DNA from: Streptosporangium saharense
GTDB taxonomy: Bacteria > Actinomycetota > Actinomycetes > Streptosporangiales > Streptosporangiaceae
NCBI RefSeq assembly: GCF_014203715.1
Contig: NZ_JACHJP010000007.1
Span: forward strand, 330,558-394,557
Length of the DNA stretch: 64,000 nucleotides
Direction: 5' to 3'
A program made the position numbers and the translations under genes. Below are positions 1 to 8,376 of the stretch, piece by piece. The first letter of the stretch is position 1. Each line of letters starts with the position of its first letter. Below the pieces are notes generated by a model. The model saw nothing but the letters and a program-made list of their open reading frames with translations, made no database searches and was not told the DNA's origin.

Positions 1-276
1 GGCGGCGACGTCATCGTGGTCGGCGCGGGCGCGGCCGACGACCTCGTCCCGCTGAGCGCCTTCAACCTGCTCTTCGAGGGCAAGAACATCCTCAGCTCCC
101 TGTACGGCGGAGCCGACGTCCGCAGGGACTTCCCTTTCCTCGCGGAGCTCTACAAAGCAGGCAAACTTGACCTGGAAAGCATGATTACCACTCGCCTTCC
201 ACTCTCAAACCTTAATGGAGCCATAAATGCACTGAAAACCGGCGAACCCCTCCGCCAAATCATCCTCATGGACTAG
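1..276 (+). CDS. Zinc-type alcohol dehydrogenase, C-terminal fragment
   Basis: The reading frame is open from the first base and ends at TAG 274-276, so only the last 91 codons are in the window. The peptide has the end of the Rossmann domain (GGDVIVVGAG) followed by a typical medium-chain dehydrogenase tail: a GKNILSSLYGG strand, an FPFLAELYKAGKLDLESMIT helix and a closing LRQIILMD strand. That tail is characteristic of NAD- or mycofactocin-type zinc alcohol dehydrogenases, but the zinc-binding and catalytic part lies outside the window, so substrate and cofactor cannot be judged. Confidence 0.8.
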   Translation, partial: GGDVIVVGAGAADDLVPLSAFNLLFEGKNILSSLYGGADVRRDFPFLAELYKAGKLDLESMITTRLPLSNLNGAINALKTGEPLRQIILMD

Positions 277-474
277 CCCGAAAAACCCTCATCTTTACGG
301 CCCCACCGATCTCCAGCGCAAAGAGTTTCGGCTTTGGGACACAGATACGGGACACGAAGAGTTTCGGCCCGGGGCTACCGGCGCCGCGCCTGAAGGTTCT
401 GGCTTGGGGTGCCAGCCGCCAGCCGTGAAGGGTTGGCTTTGGGGTTACCGGTGCTGTGCGTGAGGAGTGTCCGG

Positions 475-560
475 CTTGGGCGCGTCGGTGAGCTGGACTG
501 AGGAGCGACGGAGCGCAGCGGAGGAGCGACGAGGGAAGTCACCGACCTCAGGCGCCCAAG
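475..560. repeat. Large imperfect palindrome
   Basis: The arms CTTGGGCG and CGCCCAAG bracket a second pair, GTCGGTGA and TCACCGAC. The interior is purine-rich, with GAGGAGCGACG-like phrases repeated. It codes for nothing evident and looks like a dispersed structural intergenic repeat; a genome-wide copy count would settle this. Confidence 0.4.
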
Positions 561-596
561 CCCGCGCCGCCGCCAGGCGGCGCAAAAACAGCAGGA

Positions 597-668
597 CACG
601 GCCTGCGTCCATCCATTCGATTGAACGCAGGCCGTGCCCACGCATCCGCCCCCCACCGGGTGGATGCG
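597..668 (-). terminator. Paired hairpins downstream of the AraC gene
   Basis: There are two consecutive stem-loops. The first has a perfect 12-bp stem (597-608 with 625-636) and a 16-base loop. The second has an 11-bp stem with one G-T pair (641-651 with 658-668) and a 6-base loop. They begin about 70 bases past the stop of the minus-strand regulator. There is no T run, as is common for actinomycete terminators. Confidence 0.45.
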
Positions 669-736
669 GGTTCTCGGGGTACCGCTCTCTCGCCTTGTGG
701 GCGTCAGGGCACTGTCCCCGAGTGGTCGTCCGCCGG

Positions 737-1729
737 TCAGGCGGGCTGGCGCTGGGCCGTACCGCCGTCCTCGACGTCCTCGTCGGCGAGGGCGGCTCGG
801 TAGTCGCTGGGCGCGCAGCCGTAGATCCGCCGGAAGGCCCGGCTGAAGGAGGCCGCGTCGGAGAATCCCCAGCGTGCCGCGATGGAGCTGACCCGGTCGG
901 CCCGCAGGTGGGCCGTGGACAGTTCCCTGCGACAGCGGTCCATCCTGCGGGTTCGCACGTGGGCGGCGACGGTCATGCCGGCCGCGTGGAAGATCCGGTG
1001 AAGCTGGCGCACCGAGACGTGGTGGGCGTGCGCGATGACCGCGGGCGACAGGTCCGGGCGGTGCAGGTTGCGCTCTATCCAGTCGGTGATGCACTGCAGC
1101 AGCTCGGCACCCGCGCCGGGCACCGGCGACTCACCGCTGAGCCGCTCGCTCAGAGCCGAGGTCACCATGTTGACGATGGCCTCCCCAAGGTACTGGCCGT
1201 GTGGCCCGTCTACGGCGTCTCCCTCGGCTGCGAGGGAGGTCAGGAAGGAGACGGTCAGTCTCCCCGGTCCCTGCCTGCTGGCCAGCAGGGTGCCCGCCAG
1301 GTCGGCCACGTGGGCCGCAGGTAACGGGATGGCAGAGCGCGGCACCGTGAGGGCGAGCAGGTGGTGCGCGTCGAGGACGAGTTCCATCGGACGGCTGAGG
1401 TCATAGAAGACCAGGTCTCCGGCGCTCGCGACGACGCGGCGTCCCGCCTGTTCGATGACTCCGGAGCCCCGCAGCAGCAGGCAGAACTTGTAGTTCTCCC
1501 TGCCTCCCCTTGTGGTGATGTGCCGTGCGGCACGACTGACCACGTGTGCGGGGGCGCGTACGTCGCTGACCTGGACGGGGCCGAGGGTACGGCTCGCGAT
1601 GCGGCCGGCGAATCCCCCGGTGTCCCCGGCCCGCAGCTGTAGCGGGCCGAAGGCGTCCGACACGACATTACGCCAGAACTCGACCTGCTCCCTCGGGGGC
1701 AGGCCGGCCGTACTGACGAGTGTGGGCAT
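737..1729 (-). CDS. AraC-family transcriptional regulator
   Basis: A 330-residue protein. The N-terminal two thirds look like the AraC-binding-like sensor domain of NphR/FeaR-type regulators (REQVEFWRNVVSDAFGPL, then a beta-rich part with SRAARHITTRGG). The C-terminal 100 residues carry the double helix-turn-helix: VIAHAHHVSVRQLHRIFHAAG followed by VSSIAARWGFSDAASFSRAFRRIYG, the AraC signature. It is divergent from the secreted intradiol dioxygenase gene with about 220 bases between starts, so it may control that gene and itself, probably in response to an aromatic compound. The effector is not visible in the sequence. Confidence 0.88.
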   Translation of the reverse strand: MPTLVSTAGLPPREQVEFWRNVVSDAFGPLQLRAGDTGGFAGRIASRTLGPVQVSDVRAPAHVVSRAARHITTRGGRENYKFCLLLRGSGVIEQAGRRVVASAGDLVFYDLSRPMELVLDAHHLLALTVPRSAIPLPAAHVADLAGTLLASRQGPGRLTVSFLTSLAAEGDAVDGPHGQYLGEAIVNMVTSALSERLSGESPVPGAGAELLQCITDWIERNLHRPDLSPAVIAHAHHVSVRQLHRIFHAAGMTVAAHVRTRRMDRCRRELSTAHLRADRVSSIAARWGFSDAASFSRAFRRIYGCAPSDYRAALADEDVEDGGTAQRQPA

Positions 1730-1948
1730 GACGCTCTCCTCGGCGTTAATGAGGCGATGACCCTAGCTTCACCCCTGGTTTCTACTCGGCGGCAATCCCA
1801 TTCAGATCCAACATGGCGTTATGCCCGGCACGCCCTGACAAAAGACTGGCACTTAGAGTCAACCTCGCCAGTCAGGCGAATGGATATACACATCTGGAGC
1901 CGTGCGCACCCCCCAAGCACGGTCACACCTCGCCGAAGGAGAACCTCG

Positions 1949-2590
1949 ATGTCCGAGATTCCTCTCACCCCAGAAGAGGAAATGGAGTCCGGCCTGAGCC
2001 GCAAGCAGTTCGTCGCGGCGGTCGGCCTGGGCGCGATCGCCGCCCCGGTGGTCGCGGGCGCCATGGCGGGTCCCGCCTCCGCGCTGCAGGGGCAGGCCCT
2101 GCCCCTGGCCTGCACTCCCGGCGGCTCGACCACCATCGCGCAGACGGAGGGGCCGTACTTCAAGCCCAACTCTCCGTTGACCAGCAACATCGTCCCCGCG
2201 GGCGCGAGCGGCACCAAGCTGACGGTGACCGGCCGTGTCTACAGCCGTTCGTGCAAGCCGCTGGTGAAGGTGCTGCTGGACTTCTGGCAGGCCGACAACG
2301 CCGGTAACTACGACAACTACGGCTTCAAGTTCCGTGGCCACCAGTTCACCGACGCCAACGGCGCCTTCTCGCTGACCACGATCGTCCCGGGCCTCTACCC
2401 GGGCCGGACCCGGCACATCCACGTGAAGCTGCAGGCGCCCAACAGGCCCATCCTGACCACGCAGCTCTACTTCCCGGGTGAGCCGCGCAACCAGACCGAC
2501 ACGATCTACGACCCGCGTCTCCTCATGAACGTGCAGACCGTGCCGGGTGGGCGTACGGCCTCCTACGAGTTCGTGCTCAACGTCCCCTGA
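1949..2590 (+). CDS. Secreted intradiol ring-cleavage dioxygenase-like protein
   Basis: A 213-residue protein. I start it at ATG 1949 because GAAGGAGA lies 7 bases upstream and the reading frame then gives a clean export signal: SRKQF, a hydrophobic run, then AGPASA (Tat-like, with RK in place of RR). The mature part has the intradiol dioxygenase core: TEGPYFKP with the first Tyr, FWQADNAGNYDNYGF, and YPGRTRHIHVKL with the two His iron ligands. Family members cleave catechol-type rings between the hydroxyls using Fe(III). This is the short exported subgroup, whose substrates are poorly known; lignin-derived or plant phenolics are plausible. The divergent AraC gene is the likely regulator. Confidence 0.88.
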   Translation: MSEIPLTPEEEMESGLSRKQFVAAVGLGAIAAPVVAGAMAGPASALQGQALPLACTPGGSTTIAQTEGPYFKPNSPLTSNIVPAGASGTKLTVTGRVYSRSCKPLVKVLLDFWQADNAGNYDNYGFKFRGHQFTDANGAFSLTTIVPGLYPGRTRHIHVKLQAPNRPILTTQLYFPGEPRNQTDTIYDPRLLMNVQTVPGGRTASYEFVLNVP

Positions 2591-3057
2591 CGGTCCGTCT
2601 GATCTCCTGACGGCCTCCTTGGACCGGCCGGGTCGTCGTTCCGCCTATCCCGTAGCCAGGCGGAGCGGCGACCCGGCCCCGTCCATAACTTCGGCGTCTG
2701 GAGGACATAACTCAGGACCGTTCCAGAAGGGCCGTGACACATCGTCTGTCAAGGCGCTTGTCAAGCAAGATGCCTGCCGGAAATGTCGCATCAGAGATGT
2801 TTGGTGGGATATCGCCCACGCCTCACCAGAACATGCTTCCAGACCCCGAACGGTGCCTTCTTCGCACGTCATGGGCCATGATGGTCGCATCCGTGCCCTT
2901 CTAAGCATGGAGGAAAACGACAGGATGTCAGACCGTCGCGGATAGTGATCGAGCGTATGAATTTCTGCTAAAGTTTCTGCTCCTACCGGGCGAGGGTAAA
3001 AACGATGCAACTCCTCCGAGTACGGCCCTGCCCAAAGACCCCGGGCTGGAGGCCCCC
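2591..3057. other. Intergenic region with terminator, otherwise featureless
   Basis: After the dioxygenase stop there is one strong hairpin (2626-2678). The remaining 380 bases are less GC-rich than the surrounding genes and contain no frame with credible codon use or a ribosome site. They probably hold the promoter of the reductase gene at 3058, but no clear -35/-10 pair is seen. Confidence 0.5.
2626..2678 (+). terminator. Terminator of the dioxygenase gene
   Basis: The outer stem is GGCCGGGTCG (2626-2635) with CGACCCGGCC (2669-2678). The inner stem is TCCGCCT (2640-2646) with AGGCGGA (2658-2664). It starts 36 bases after the dioxygenase stop and lacks a U tract. Confidence 0.6.
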
Positions 3058-4116
3058 ATGCCCCCATCGCCGCCCCTCCGCGTGGTCCAGTGGGCCACGG
3101 GCGCCGTTGGTAGATACTCCCTGCGCACCCTGATCCGTCGCCCCGAGTTCGAGCTCGCCGGGGTGCTCGTCTACGACCCCGACAAGGTCGGTCTCGACGC
3201 CGGTCCGCTCGTCGGACTGCCCGAGACCGGCGTCCTGTGCACCGACGACGTCGAGCGGATCCTCGCTCTCGACGCCGACTGCGTGCTGCACATGCCGTTG
3301 CCCGCCTCCTCCTTCGGAGGTGATCCGTCCCTGGACGTGGAGACGTTCTGCGCCCTGCTCTCCTCGGGCAAGAACGTCGTGACCACGACCGGGTTCGTCT
3401 ACCCGTGGTGTTACGGCCCCGCGGTGGTCGGGCGCATCGAGGCCGCCTGCGCCGCGGGCAACTCCTCCCTGCACGGCACCGGCATCAACCCCGGCTTCGT
3501 GAGCGACATGCTCCCGCTCGCGCTGAGCGGCCTGTCCACCAGGATCGACCACGTCTACGTCCGCGAGTCCTCCGACTTCAGGGGGCACCCGTCCCGTCAG
3601 CTCGTGGTCGACCTGTTCGGCTTCACCCGCTCGGCCAAGGACTACGCGGCCGCGGTGCGCCCCTTCCGGGCCTACCAGCGCGGGCTGTTCGCCGAGAGCG
3701 TCCAGCTCGTGGCGAGCACCCTCGGCGTGGCCCTCGACGAGGTCGAGGAGAGCGACGAGTTCGACCTCGCCTCAGAGGAGTTCGAGATCGCCGCGGGCGT
3801 GGTCAGGAAGGGCACGGTCTGCGCCTCCCGCTGGACGTTCAGCGGGCTGGTCAGGGGCCGTCCCTTCATGACCGTCGAGTGCGTCTACAAGGCGGACGCC
3901 ACCAAGGTCGACCGCTGGTCGGCACCGGGCTTCACCGTCCACATCGAGGGCGTGCCGCAGATGACGGTCACCGTGGACGAGATCTCCCACGGCCTGGCCG
4001 GGGCCGCGGCGCACGCGGTCAACTCGGTGGCCGCCCTGTGCGCGGCGCCGCCGGGCATCCGCACCATCCTCGACCTCCCCCTGCCCACCGGGCGGGGCAC
4101 CGTACGGCTGGCGTGA
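3058..4116 (+). CDS. NAD(P)-dependent dehydrogenase, DHDPR/2,4-diaminopentanoate dehydrogenase type
   Basis: A 352-residue protein with an N-terminal Rossmann fold (LRVVQWATGAVGRYSLRTLI, the dinucleotide-binding loop GAVG) and the dihydrodipicolinate-reductase-like motif VVTTTGFVYPWCYG. HGTGINPGFVSDMLPL is typical of a widespread actinobacterial family annotated as dihydrodipicolinate reductase-like or amine dehydrogenase. True DapB is shorter, so this is not lysine biosynthesis. The substrate is unknown. The ATG is preceded by GGAGG at about 3049. The gene stands alone between two terminators. Confidence 0.75.
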   Translation: MPPSPPLRVVQWATGAVGRYSLRTLIRRPEFELAGVLVYDPDKVGLDAGPLVGLPETGVLCTDDVERILALDADCVLHMPLPASSFGGDPSLDVETFCALLSSGKNVVTTTGFVYPWCYGPAVVGRIEAACAAGNSSLHGTGINPGFVSDMLPLALSGLSTRIDHVYVRESSDFRGHPSRQLVVDLFGFTRSAKDYAAAVRPFRAYQRGLFAESVQLVASTLGVALDEVEESDEFDLASEEFEIAAGVVRKGTVCASRWTFSGLVRGRPFMTVECVYKADATKVDRWSAPGFTVHIEGVPQMTVTVDEISHGLAGAAAHAVNSVAALCAAPPGIRTILDLPLPTGRGTVRLA

Positions 4117-4128
4117 GAAGACGGTTGA

Positions 4129-4176
4129 CCTGACAGGCGGGGGCGCCCGGTGGGGCGTCCCCGCCCGACGGTCAGG
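4129..4176. terminator. Bidirectional terminator between convergent genes
   Basis: A 13-bp stem (4136-4148 with 4153-4165, one G-T pair) is extended by CCTGAC (4129-4134) pairing with GTCAGG (4171-4176). It lies exactly between the reductase gene and the convergent flavin reductase gene, so it can serve both strands. Confidence 0.7.
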
Positions 4177-4678
4177 TGTGCGGCGTGAAGCGGCCGAACC
4201 TGCCCCGGTGATAGAGCAGGGGACGGTCGTCGGAGACGAGGTTGGTCTCGGTGACCAGGCCGACGACGAGGACGTGGTCACCGATGTCCACGGTCGAGTG
4301 GGGAACGCAGACGAGCTGGGCCGAGACTCCCCCGAGGACCGGGACCCCCTGGGGGCCGTTCCACCACTCGGTGGGGGCGGCGAAGCGGTCGACGCCCTTG
4401 CGGGCGAACCTGGAGGCCAGCTCCGCCTGGTCGCTGGCCAGCACGTTCACCGCGAAGTGCTCGGCGAGCCTGAGCGAGGGCCAGGTGGTCGAGGCCTGGT
4501 CGACGTAGAAGGAGACCAGCGGGGGCGCGAGGCTGACCGAGGAGAACGACGTGGCCGTCAGGCCGACGGGAACCCCCTCCGTCTGCGCGGTGATCACCAC
4601 GACACCGGCCGCGTGTACGGCCAGCGCCTGGCGGAAACGGTCGGCGTCCACGGCCCGTCCCGGCAGGGTCTCGGTCAT
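4172..4678 (-). CDS. Flavin reductase (FMN-binding split-barrel)
   Basis: A 168-residue protein of the flavin reductase-like family. The features are FRQALAVHAAGVVVITAQ, the GLTATSFSSVSLAPPLVSFYV segment that binds FMN, FAVNVLASDQAELASRFA, and a C-terminal HRGRFGRF. Such enzymes supply reduced FMN to two-component monooxygenases. The ATG at 4678 has GGGGAGGAC just upstream. It is the last gene of the minus-strand sulfonate-type operon, 177 bases beyond the FMN reductase gene, so it probably supports the monooxygenase encoded there. Confidence 0.88.
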   Translation of the reverse strand: MTETLPGRAVDADRFRQALAVHAAGVVVITAQTEGVPVGLTATSFSSVSLAPPLVSFYVDQASTTWPSLRLAEHFAVNVLASDQAELASRFARKGVDRFAAPTEWWNGPQGVPVLGGVSAQLVCVPHSTVDIGDHVLVVGLVTETNLVSDDRPLLYHRGRFGRFTPHT

Positions 4679-4758
4679 GAGTCCTCCCCCGGGCGCCGTT
4701 CCTCCTCGGGAACGCCGGAGAGGACCCCGGAACCGGTTGCGACGTTCCGCTCGGTCAC
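4675..4758 (-). CDS. Possible 27-residue upstream ORF
   Basis: GTG at 4758 follows a strong GGAGGAGGAG site and opens a 27-codon frame whose TGA overlaps the ATG of the flavin reductase gene (ATGA). The peptide (TERNVATGSGVLSGVPEE and then acidic) matches nothing I know. It may be a coupling leader or chance. Confidence 0.25.
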   Translation of the reverse strand: MTERNVATGSGVLSGVPEEERRPGEDS

Positions 4759-4855
4759 TTCTCCTCCTCCAGGGCGTAAACCACGCTTATGATTCGCAAC
4801 CTATTCATAACGCCTTCTCTTCCCGAGCTCATCGGGGACTCCCCCCGTTCCGCGC

Positions 4856-5392
4856 TCACGCCGAGGCCGCCGAGATCGCCGTAAGCGCCGCCCGCACCTG
4901 TGGGGCGACCCTGTCGGCCCAGGGGTCGAGCACCTCGTCCAGGGCGGGGATCTGCGACTCGATCACCGCGAGGCCGGGGGTGGGCACGGTCGCGCCGAGC
5001 TCGACCAGGAGCGGGCGCAGGTGCACCTCGACGGCCAGGCTGTGCTTGGCGTCGCCCAGGACCAGCAGCGGGAGCGCCACGACCGAGGTGAGCGCACCGC
5101 CGGGAAGGCGGTCGAGGAAGACCTTGAGCAGGCCGGTGTAGGTGCCCTTGTAGGTCGGGCTCGCTACCACCAGCACGCTCGCCCGCCGTACAAGATCGAG
5201 GGCCGCCTCCACCTCGGGCGAGGCCTGTGGGGCGAGCAGCGTGGGGGCCAGGAGCGACAGGTCGACGACCTCGCCCGCCTCCCCCTCGGTCCCCTCGCCG
5301 ATCCGACCGGCCACGGCCCGCGCCGCCTGGACGGCCACTGTGTATGTGCGCGACCCGGTCCGCGGGTTGCCCACCACTGTCACGATGCTCAT
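4856..5392 (-). CDS. NAD(P)H-dependent FMN reductase (SsuE/MsuE-like)
   Basis: A 178-residue flavodoxin-fold reductase. The sequence opens with VTVVGNPRTGSRTYTVA (the phosphate-binding GxPRxxS loop) and has VLVVASPTYKGTYTGLLKVFLDRLP, the classic SsuE/MsuE/ArsH signature for the FMN and substrate side. It transfers hydride to free FMN for use by a partner monooxygenase. Its ATG overlaps the monooxygenase stop (ATGA at 5389-5392), which indicates translational coupling to that enzyme. Confidence 0.88.
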   Translation of the reverse strand: MSIVTVVGNPRTGSRTYTVAVQAARAVAGRIGEGTEGEAGEVVDLSLLAPTLLAPQASPEVEAALDLVRRASVLVVASPTYKGTYTGLLKVFLDRLPGGALTSVVALPLLVLGDAKHSLAVEVHLRPLLVELGATVPTPGLAVIESQIPALDEVLDPWADRVAPQVRAALTAISAASA

Positions 5393-6726
5393 GAGGCCAC
5401 CGATACCTTCTGCTTGAACTGCTCAAAACGGGACACCGGTCGCGCCAGTCCGTAGTTCTGGCGCAGGGTGCGGCCTTCGTACTCGGTTCTGAACAGGCCA
5501 CGGGCCTGCAACTCGGGCACGACGTGGTCGACGAAGTCCGCCAGGCCGCTCGGCAGGACGGGCGGCATGATGTTGAAGCCGTCCGCCGCGCCGCTGGTGA
5601 ACCATTCCTGGATCTGGTCGGCGATCAGTTCCGGGGTACCGGCGACCACCCGGTGCCCCCTGCCTCCCGCCAGACGGCCGATCAGCTGACGCAGGGTCAG
5701 CCGCTCCCGCCTGGCGAGGTCGGTGACGAGTTTGAACCTGCTCTGCTGGCCGTCCCTGGGCTCGGGCAGCTCCGGCAGGGGCGCGTCCAGCGGGTGGCCG
5801 GACAGGTCGGCGCCGAGCATGGTGGAAAGCTGCTGCACGCCGTACTCGGGGATGATCAGATCCTGGAGCTCCCCCTCCAGCCTGAGAGCCTCCTCCTGGG
5901 TCGAGCCGATGATCGGCGAGATGCCGGGCAGGACCAGCACCTCGTCGGGGCTCCTGCCGTACCGGGCGAGACGGGACTTGAGGTCGGTGTAGAACTCCTG
6001 CCCCTCGGCCAGGGTCTGCTGGGCGGTGAACACGGCCTCGGCGAAGCGGGCGGCGAACTCCTTGCCGTCCTCCGACGATCCGGCCTGCACCAGCAGCGGG
6101 TGGCCCTGCGGGGAGCGGGAGGTGTTCAGCGGTCCCCTGACCCTGAAGTGGGTCCCGACGTGGTCGAGGGCGTGGATCCTGCCGGTGTCGGCGTAGCGGC
6201 CCGTGGCCCGGTCGTTGAGGATCGCCCCGTCCTCCCAGCTGTCCCACAGCTTGGTGACGACCTCAAGGAACTCCGTGGCGCGGGCGTAGCGGTCGCCGTG
6301 CGAGGGGCGCTCGACGCCGAAGTTGTGCGCCTCCGCCTCGGTCGCCGAGGTGACGATGTTCCAGCCCGCCCTGCCGCCGCTGATGTGGTCGAGCGAGGCG
6401 AACTTGCGCGCCACGTGGAACGGCTCGTTGTAGGTGGTCGAGACGGTCGCGATCAGGCCGACGTGCTCGGTGACCGCGGCCAGCGCGGCCAGCAGCGTGA
6501 GCGGTTCTAGACCGCCGAGGGCGTTGTGCCGGACGTTGCCCCACAGGGCCAGCCCGTCGGCCAGGAAGACCGAGTCCAGCCTGCCCCGCTCGGCGATCCT
6601 GGCCAGCTCCTGGTAGTGCCGTACGTCGGCGATCAGCCCGGGGTCGGCGCTCGGGTGCCGCCAGGCGGCCTCGTGGTGGCCGACGCCCATCAGGAACGCG
6701 TTGAGATGGAGCCTGCGCTCGGTCAT
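5389..6726 (-). CDS. FMNH2-dependent monooxygenase, NtaA/SnaA/DszA family
   Basis: A 445-residue bacterial-luciferase-fold enzyme. I start it at ATG 6726, which overlaps the permease stop (ATGA). Longer frames upstream only mirror the permease. Markers are LHLNAFLMGVGHHEAAWR, the ARIAERGRLDSVFLAD strand, DHISGGRAGWNIVTSA (flavin/phosphate site) and GHPLLVQAGSSEDGKEFAARFAEAVF. The family oxidises sulfonated, sulfone or aminopolycarboxylate substrates with reduced FMN from a reductase. Context with a sulfonate-type ABC transporter and an SsuE-like reductase argues for release of sulfite from an organosulfur compound; the exact substrate is not readable. Confidence 0.9.
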   Translation of the reverse strand: MTERRLHLNAFLMGVGHHEAAWRHPSADPGLIADVRHYQELARIAERGRLDSVFLADGLALWGNVRHNALGGLEPLTLLAALAAVTEHVGLIATVSTTYNEPFHVARKFASLDHISGGRAGWNIVTSATEAEAHNFGVERPSHGDRYARATEFLEVVTKLWDSWEDGAILNDRATGRYADTGRIHALDHVGTHFRVRGPLNTSRSPQGHPLLVQAGSSEDGKEFAARFAEAVFTAQQTLAEGQEFYTDLKSRLARYGRSPDEVLVLPGISPIIGSTQEEALRLEGELQDLIIPEYGVQQLSTMLGADLSGHPLDAPLPELPEPRDGQQSRFKLVTDLARRERLTLRQLIGRLAGGRGHRVVAGTPELIADQIQEWFTSGAADGFNIMPPVLPSGLADFVDHVVPELQARGLFRTEYEGRTLRQNYGLARPVSRFEQFKQKVSVAS

Positions 6727-7595
6727 CGGGAGACCCTCCACGTCGAGAAACGGCGCTCCAGACGGACGAGGAGCAGGTTGAGGAGCAGGCCGAGCACCGA
6801 GATCGTGAGGATCCCGGCATACATCTCGGGCACCCGGAAGTTGAACTGGGCGTAGTTGATCAGGTAGCCGAGACCGGCCTTCGCGCCGACCATCTCCGCG
6901 GCGACGAGCACGAGGATCGAGTAGGCCCCCGCCAGCCTGATGCCGGTGAAGATGGTCGGCACCGCCGCCGGGAGGATCACCTTCTGGAACAGCCTGAACG
7001 GCCGCAGCCCCATCGACCTGGCCGACTTGACCAGCAGCGGATCGACCCCGCGCACCGCGGCGATCGTGTTGAGCAGGATCGGCCAGGCGCAGGCGTACAG
7101 GATGATCGAGACCTTGGACGTCTCGCCGAGCCCCAGGATCAGCACGAACACCGGGAGGATGGCCAGCGCGGCGGTGTTGCGGAACAGTTCGAGCAGCGGG
7201 TTGAGGAAGTCGGCTACCGGCCGGTACCACCCGATGAGCAGGCCGAGCGGGATGGCGGCGACGATGGCCAGGGCGCATCCCGCGAGGGACCTGACCAGGC
7301 TGGCCTGGGTGTGGTCGAGCAGCTCGCCCGAGAGCAGCAGGTCCCACCAGGCCACCAGGACCTGCGAGAGCGGCGGCAGGAAGGTGGGATCGACCACGTC
7401 GAGACGCGGCAGAACCTCCCAGATCGCGGCCAGCGCGACGATCGCGGCCGTGCGCCTGCCCACCGCGACGGCGGCGCGCGCCGTACCACGCAGCAGGCGG
7501 GTGAGGAGGCCGGGGGCGGTGCCCGCCGTACGGGACGCCTCCTGGAGCGCCTCGCGCGCGAGCACCTGGGACGTCGTGACCGAGACGCTAGCCAA
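6723..7595 (-). CDS. ABC transporter permease, aliphatic sulfonate/taurine type
   Basis: A 290-residue inner-membrane protein of the SsuC/TauC/NitB class with about six hydrophobic segments. The cytoplasmic loop LVKSARSMGLRPFRLFQKVILPAAVPTIFTG is the EAA motif that contacts the ATPase. It ends in the monooxygenase start (ATGA) and overlaps the ATPase gene by 8 bases at its own start, so the four genes are one tightly coupled unit. Confidence 0.92.
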   Translation of the reverse strand: MASVSVTTSQVLAREALQEASRTAGTAPGLLTRLLRGTARAAVAVGRRTAAIVALAAIWEVLPRLDVVDPTFLPPLSQVLVAWWDLLLSGELLDHTQASLVRSLAGCALAIVAAIPLGLLIGWYRPVADFLNPLLELFRNTAALAILPVFVLILGLGETSKVSIILYACAWPILLNTIAAVRGVDPLLVKSARSMGLRPFRLFQKVILPAAVPTIFTGIRLAGAYSILVLVAAEMVGAKAGLGYLINYAQFNFRVPEMYAGILTISVLGLLLNLLLVRLERRFSTWRVSR

Positions 7596-8376
7596 CGGGG
7601 ACCACCTCGCTCGCCGCGGCGACCTCGTCGCGCAGCAGGGTCCACACCTCGTGGCGGTACTCGCCGAAGCGGGCGTCGGCCCGCAGGTCGCCCTCGCGGC
7701 TGTCGAAGTCGATGTCGAGGACCCGCTTGATCCGGCCGGGCCTTGAGGTCATGACCGCGACCCGCTGGCCGAGGTAGACGGCCTCGTCGATGCCGTGGGT
7801 GATGAACACCACCGTCTTGCCGGTCCGCTGCCAGATCCGCAGCAGCTCCTCCTGGAGCGACTCGCGGGTCTGGGCGTCGAGCGCGGCGAACGGCTCGTCC
7901 ATCAGCAGCACGTCGGGGTCGAAGGCCAGGCTCCTGGCGATGGCCACCCGCTGGCGCATGCCCCCGGACAGCTCGTGCGGGTAGCGCTCCTCGAACCCGC
8001 TCAGCCCGACCAGCTCCAGATAGGTCCTGGCCCGCTCGGCGCGCTCCCGTTTCGGTACGGCCTTCGCCTCAAGGCCGAACTCGACGTTCGACAGCGCCGT
8101 GCGCCAGGGAAAGAGCGCGTACTGCTGGAACACGACTCCCCTGTCGAGTCCCGGCCCCTCGACCAGGGTCCCGTCGAGAAGGATGCTGCCCCTGCTCGGT
8201 ACGGCGAGCCCGGCGAGCAGGTCAAGGAGGGTTGACTTGCCGCAGCCGCTCGGCCCGACCAGGGTGAGGAACTCCCCGGCCCGTACGTCGAGGTTGACGT
8301 CGTCGAGGGCGGTGAAGGGCCGGTCGGCGCCGCGGACGGCGAACTCCTTGCCGACACCCTGGATCTGGAGCTTCAT
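7588..8376 (-). CDS. ABC transporter ATP-binding protein, sulfonate type
   Basis: A 262-residue nucleotide-binding subunit. The Walker A motif is GPSGCGKST near residue 43, the Q loop lies in VVFQQYALFPW, the signature is LSGGMRQRVAIARSL, Walker B is VLLMDEPFAALD and the H loop is FITHGIDEA. The PW after the Q loop and the overall pattern match SsuB/TauB. The gene overlaps the binding-protein gene upstream (ATGA, 8373-8376) and the permease gene downstream. Confidence 0.93.
   Translation of the reverse strand: MKLQIQGVGKEFAVRGADRPFTALDDVNLDVRAGEFLTLVGPSGCGKSTLLDLLAGLAVPSRGSILLDGTLVEGPGLDRGVVFQQYALFPWRTALSNVEFGLEAKAVPKRERAERARTYLELVGLSGFEERYPHELSGGMRQRVAIARSLAFDPDVLLMDEPFAALDAQTRESLQEELLRIWQRTGKTVVFITHGIDEAVYLGQRVAVMTSRPGRIKRVLDIDFDSREGDLRADARFGEYRHEVWTLLRDEVAAASEVVPVG

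Larger units (their letters stand above)
277..736. other. Gene-free stretch rich in inverted repeats
   Basis: No convincing gene lies in these 460 bases. They hold near-repeated phrases (AGAGTTTCGGC at about 321 and 359) and several inverted repeats: CTTGGGCG 475-482 with CGCCCAAG 553-560, enclosing GTCGGTGA/TCACCGAC; GCGCCGCC 564-571 with GGCGGCGC 576-583; CACGGCCTGCGT 597-608 with its complement 625-636; and an 11-bp hairpin 641-668. The last two lie just beyond the end of the minus-strand AraC gene and could terminate it. The outer palindrome resembles the structured intergenic repeats found in many actinomycete genomes. Confidence 0.5.

Noticed and set aside
467..1324. A 285-codon plus-strand frame across the intergenic repeats and the AraC gene
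   Set aside because: It is opposite a clear AraC gene, has no ribosome site, and shows Arg/Gly/Pro-rich low-information content.
2547..2945. A 132-codon frame after the dioxygenase gene
   Set aside because: It begins inside the dioxygenase gene in another frame, crosses a terminator hairpin and resembles no protein.
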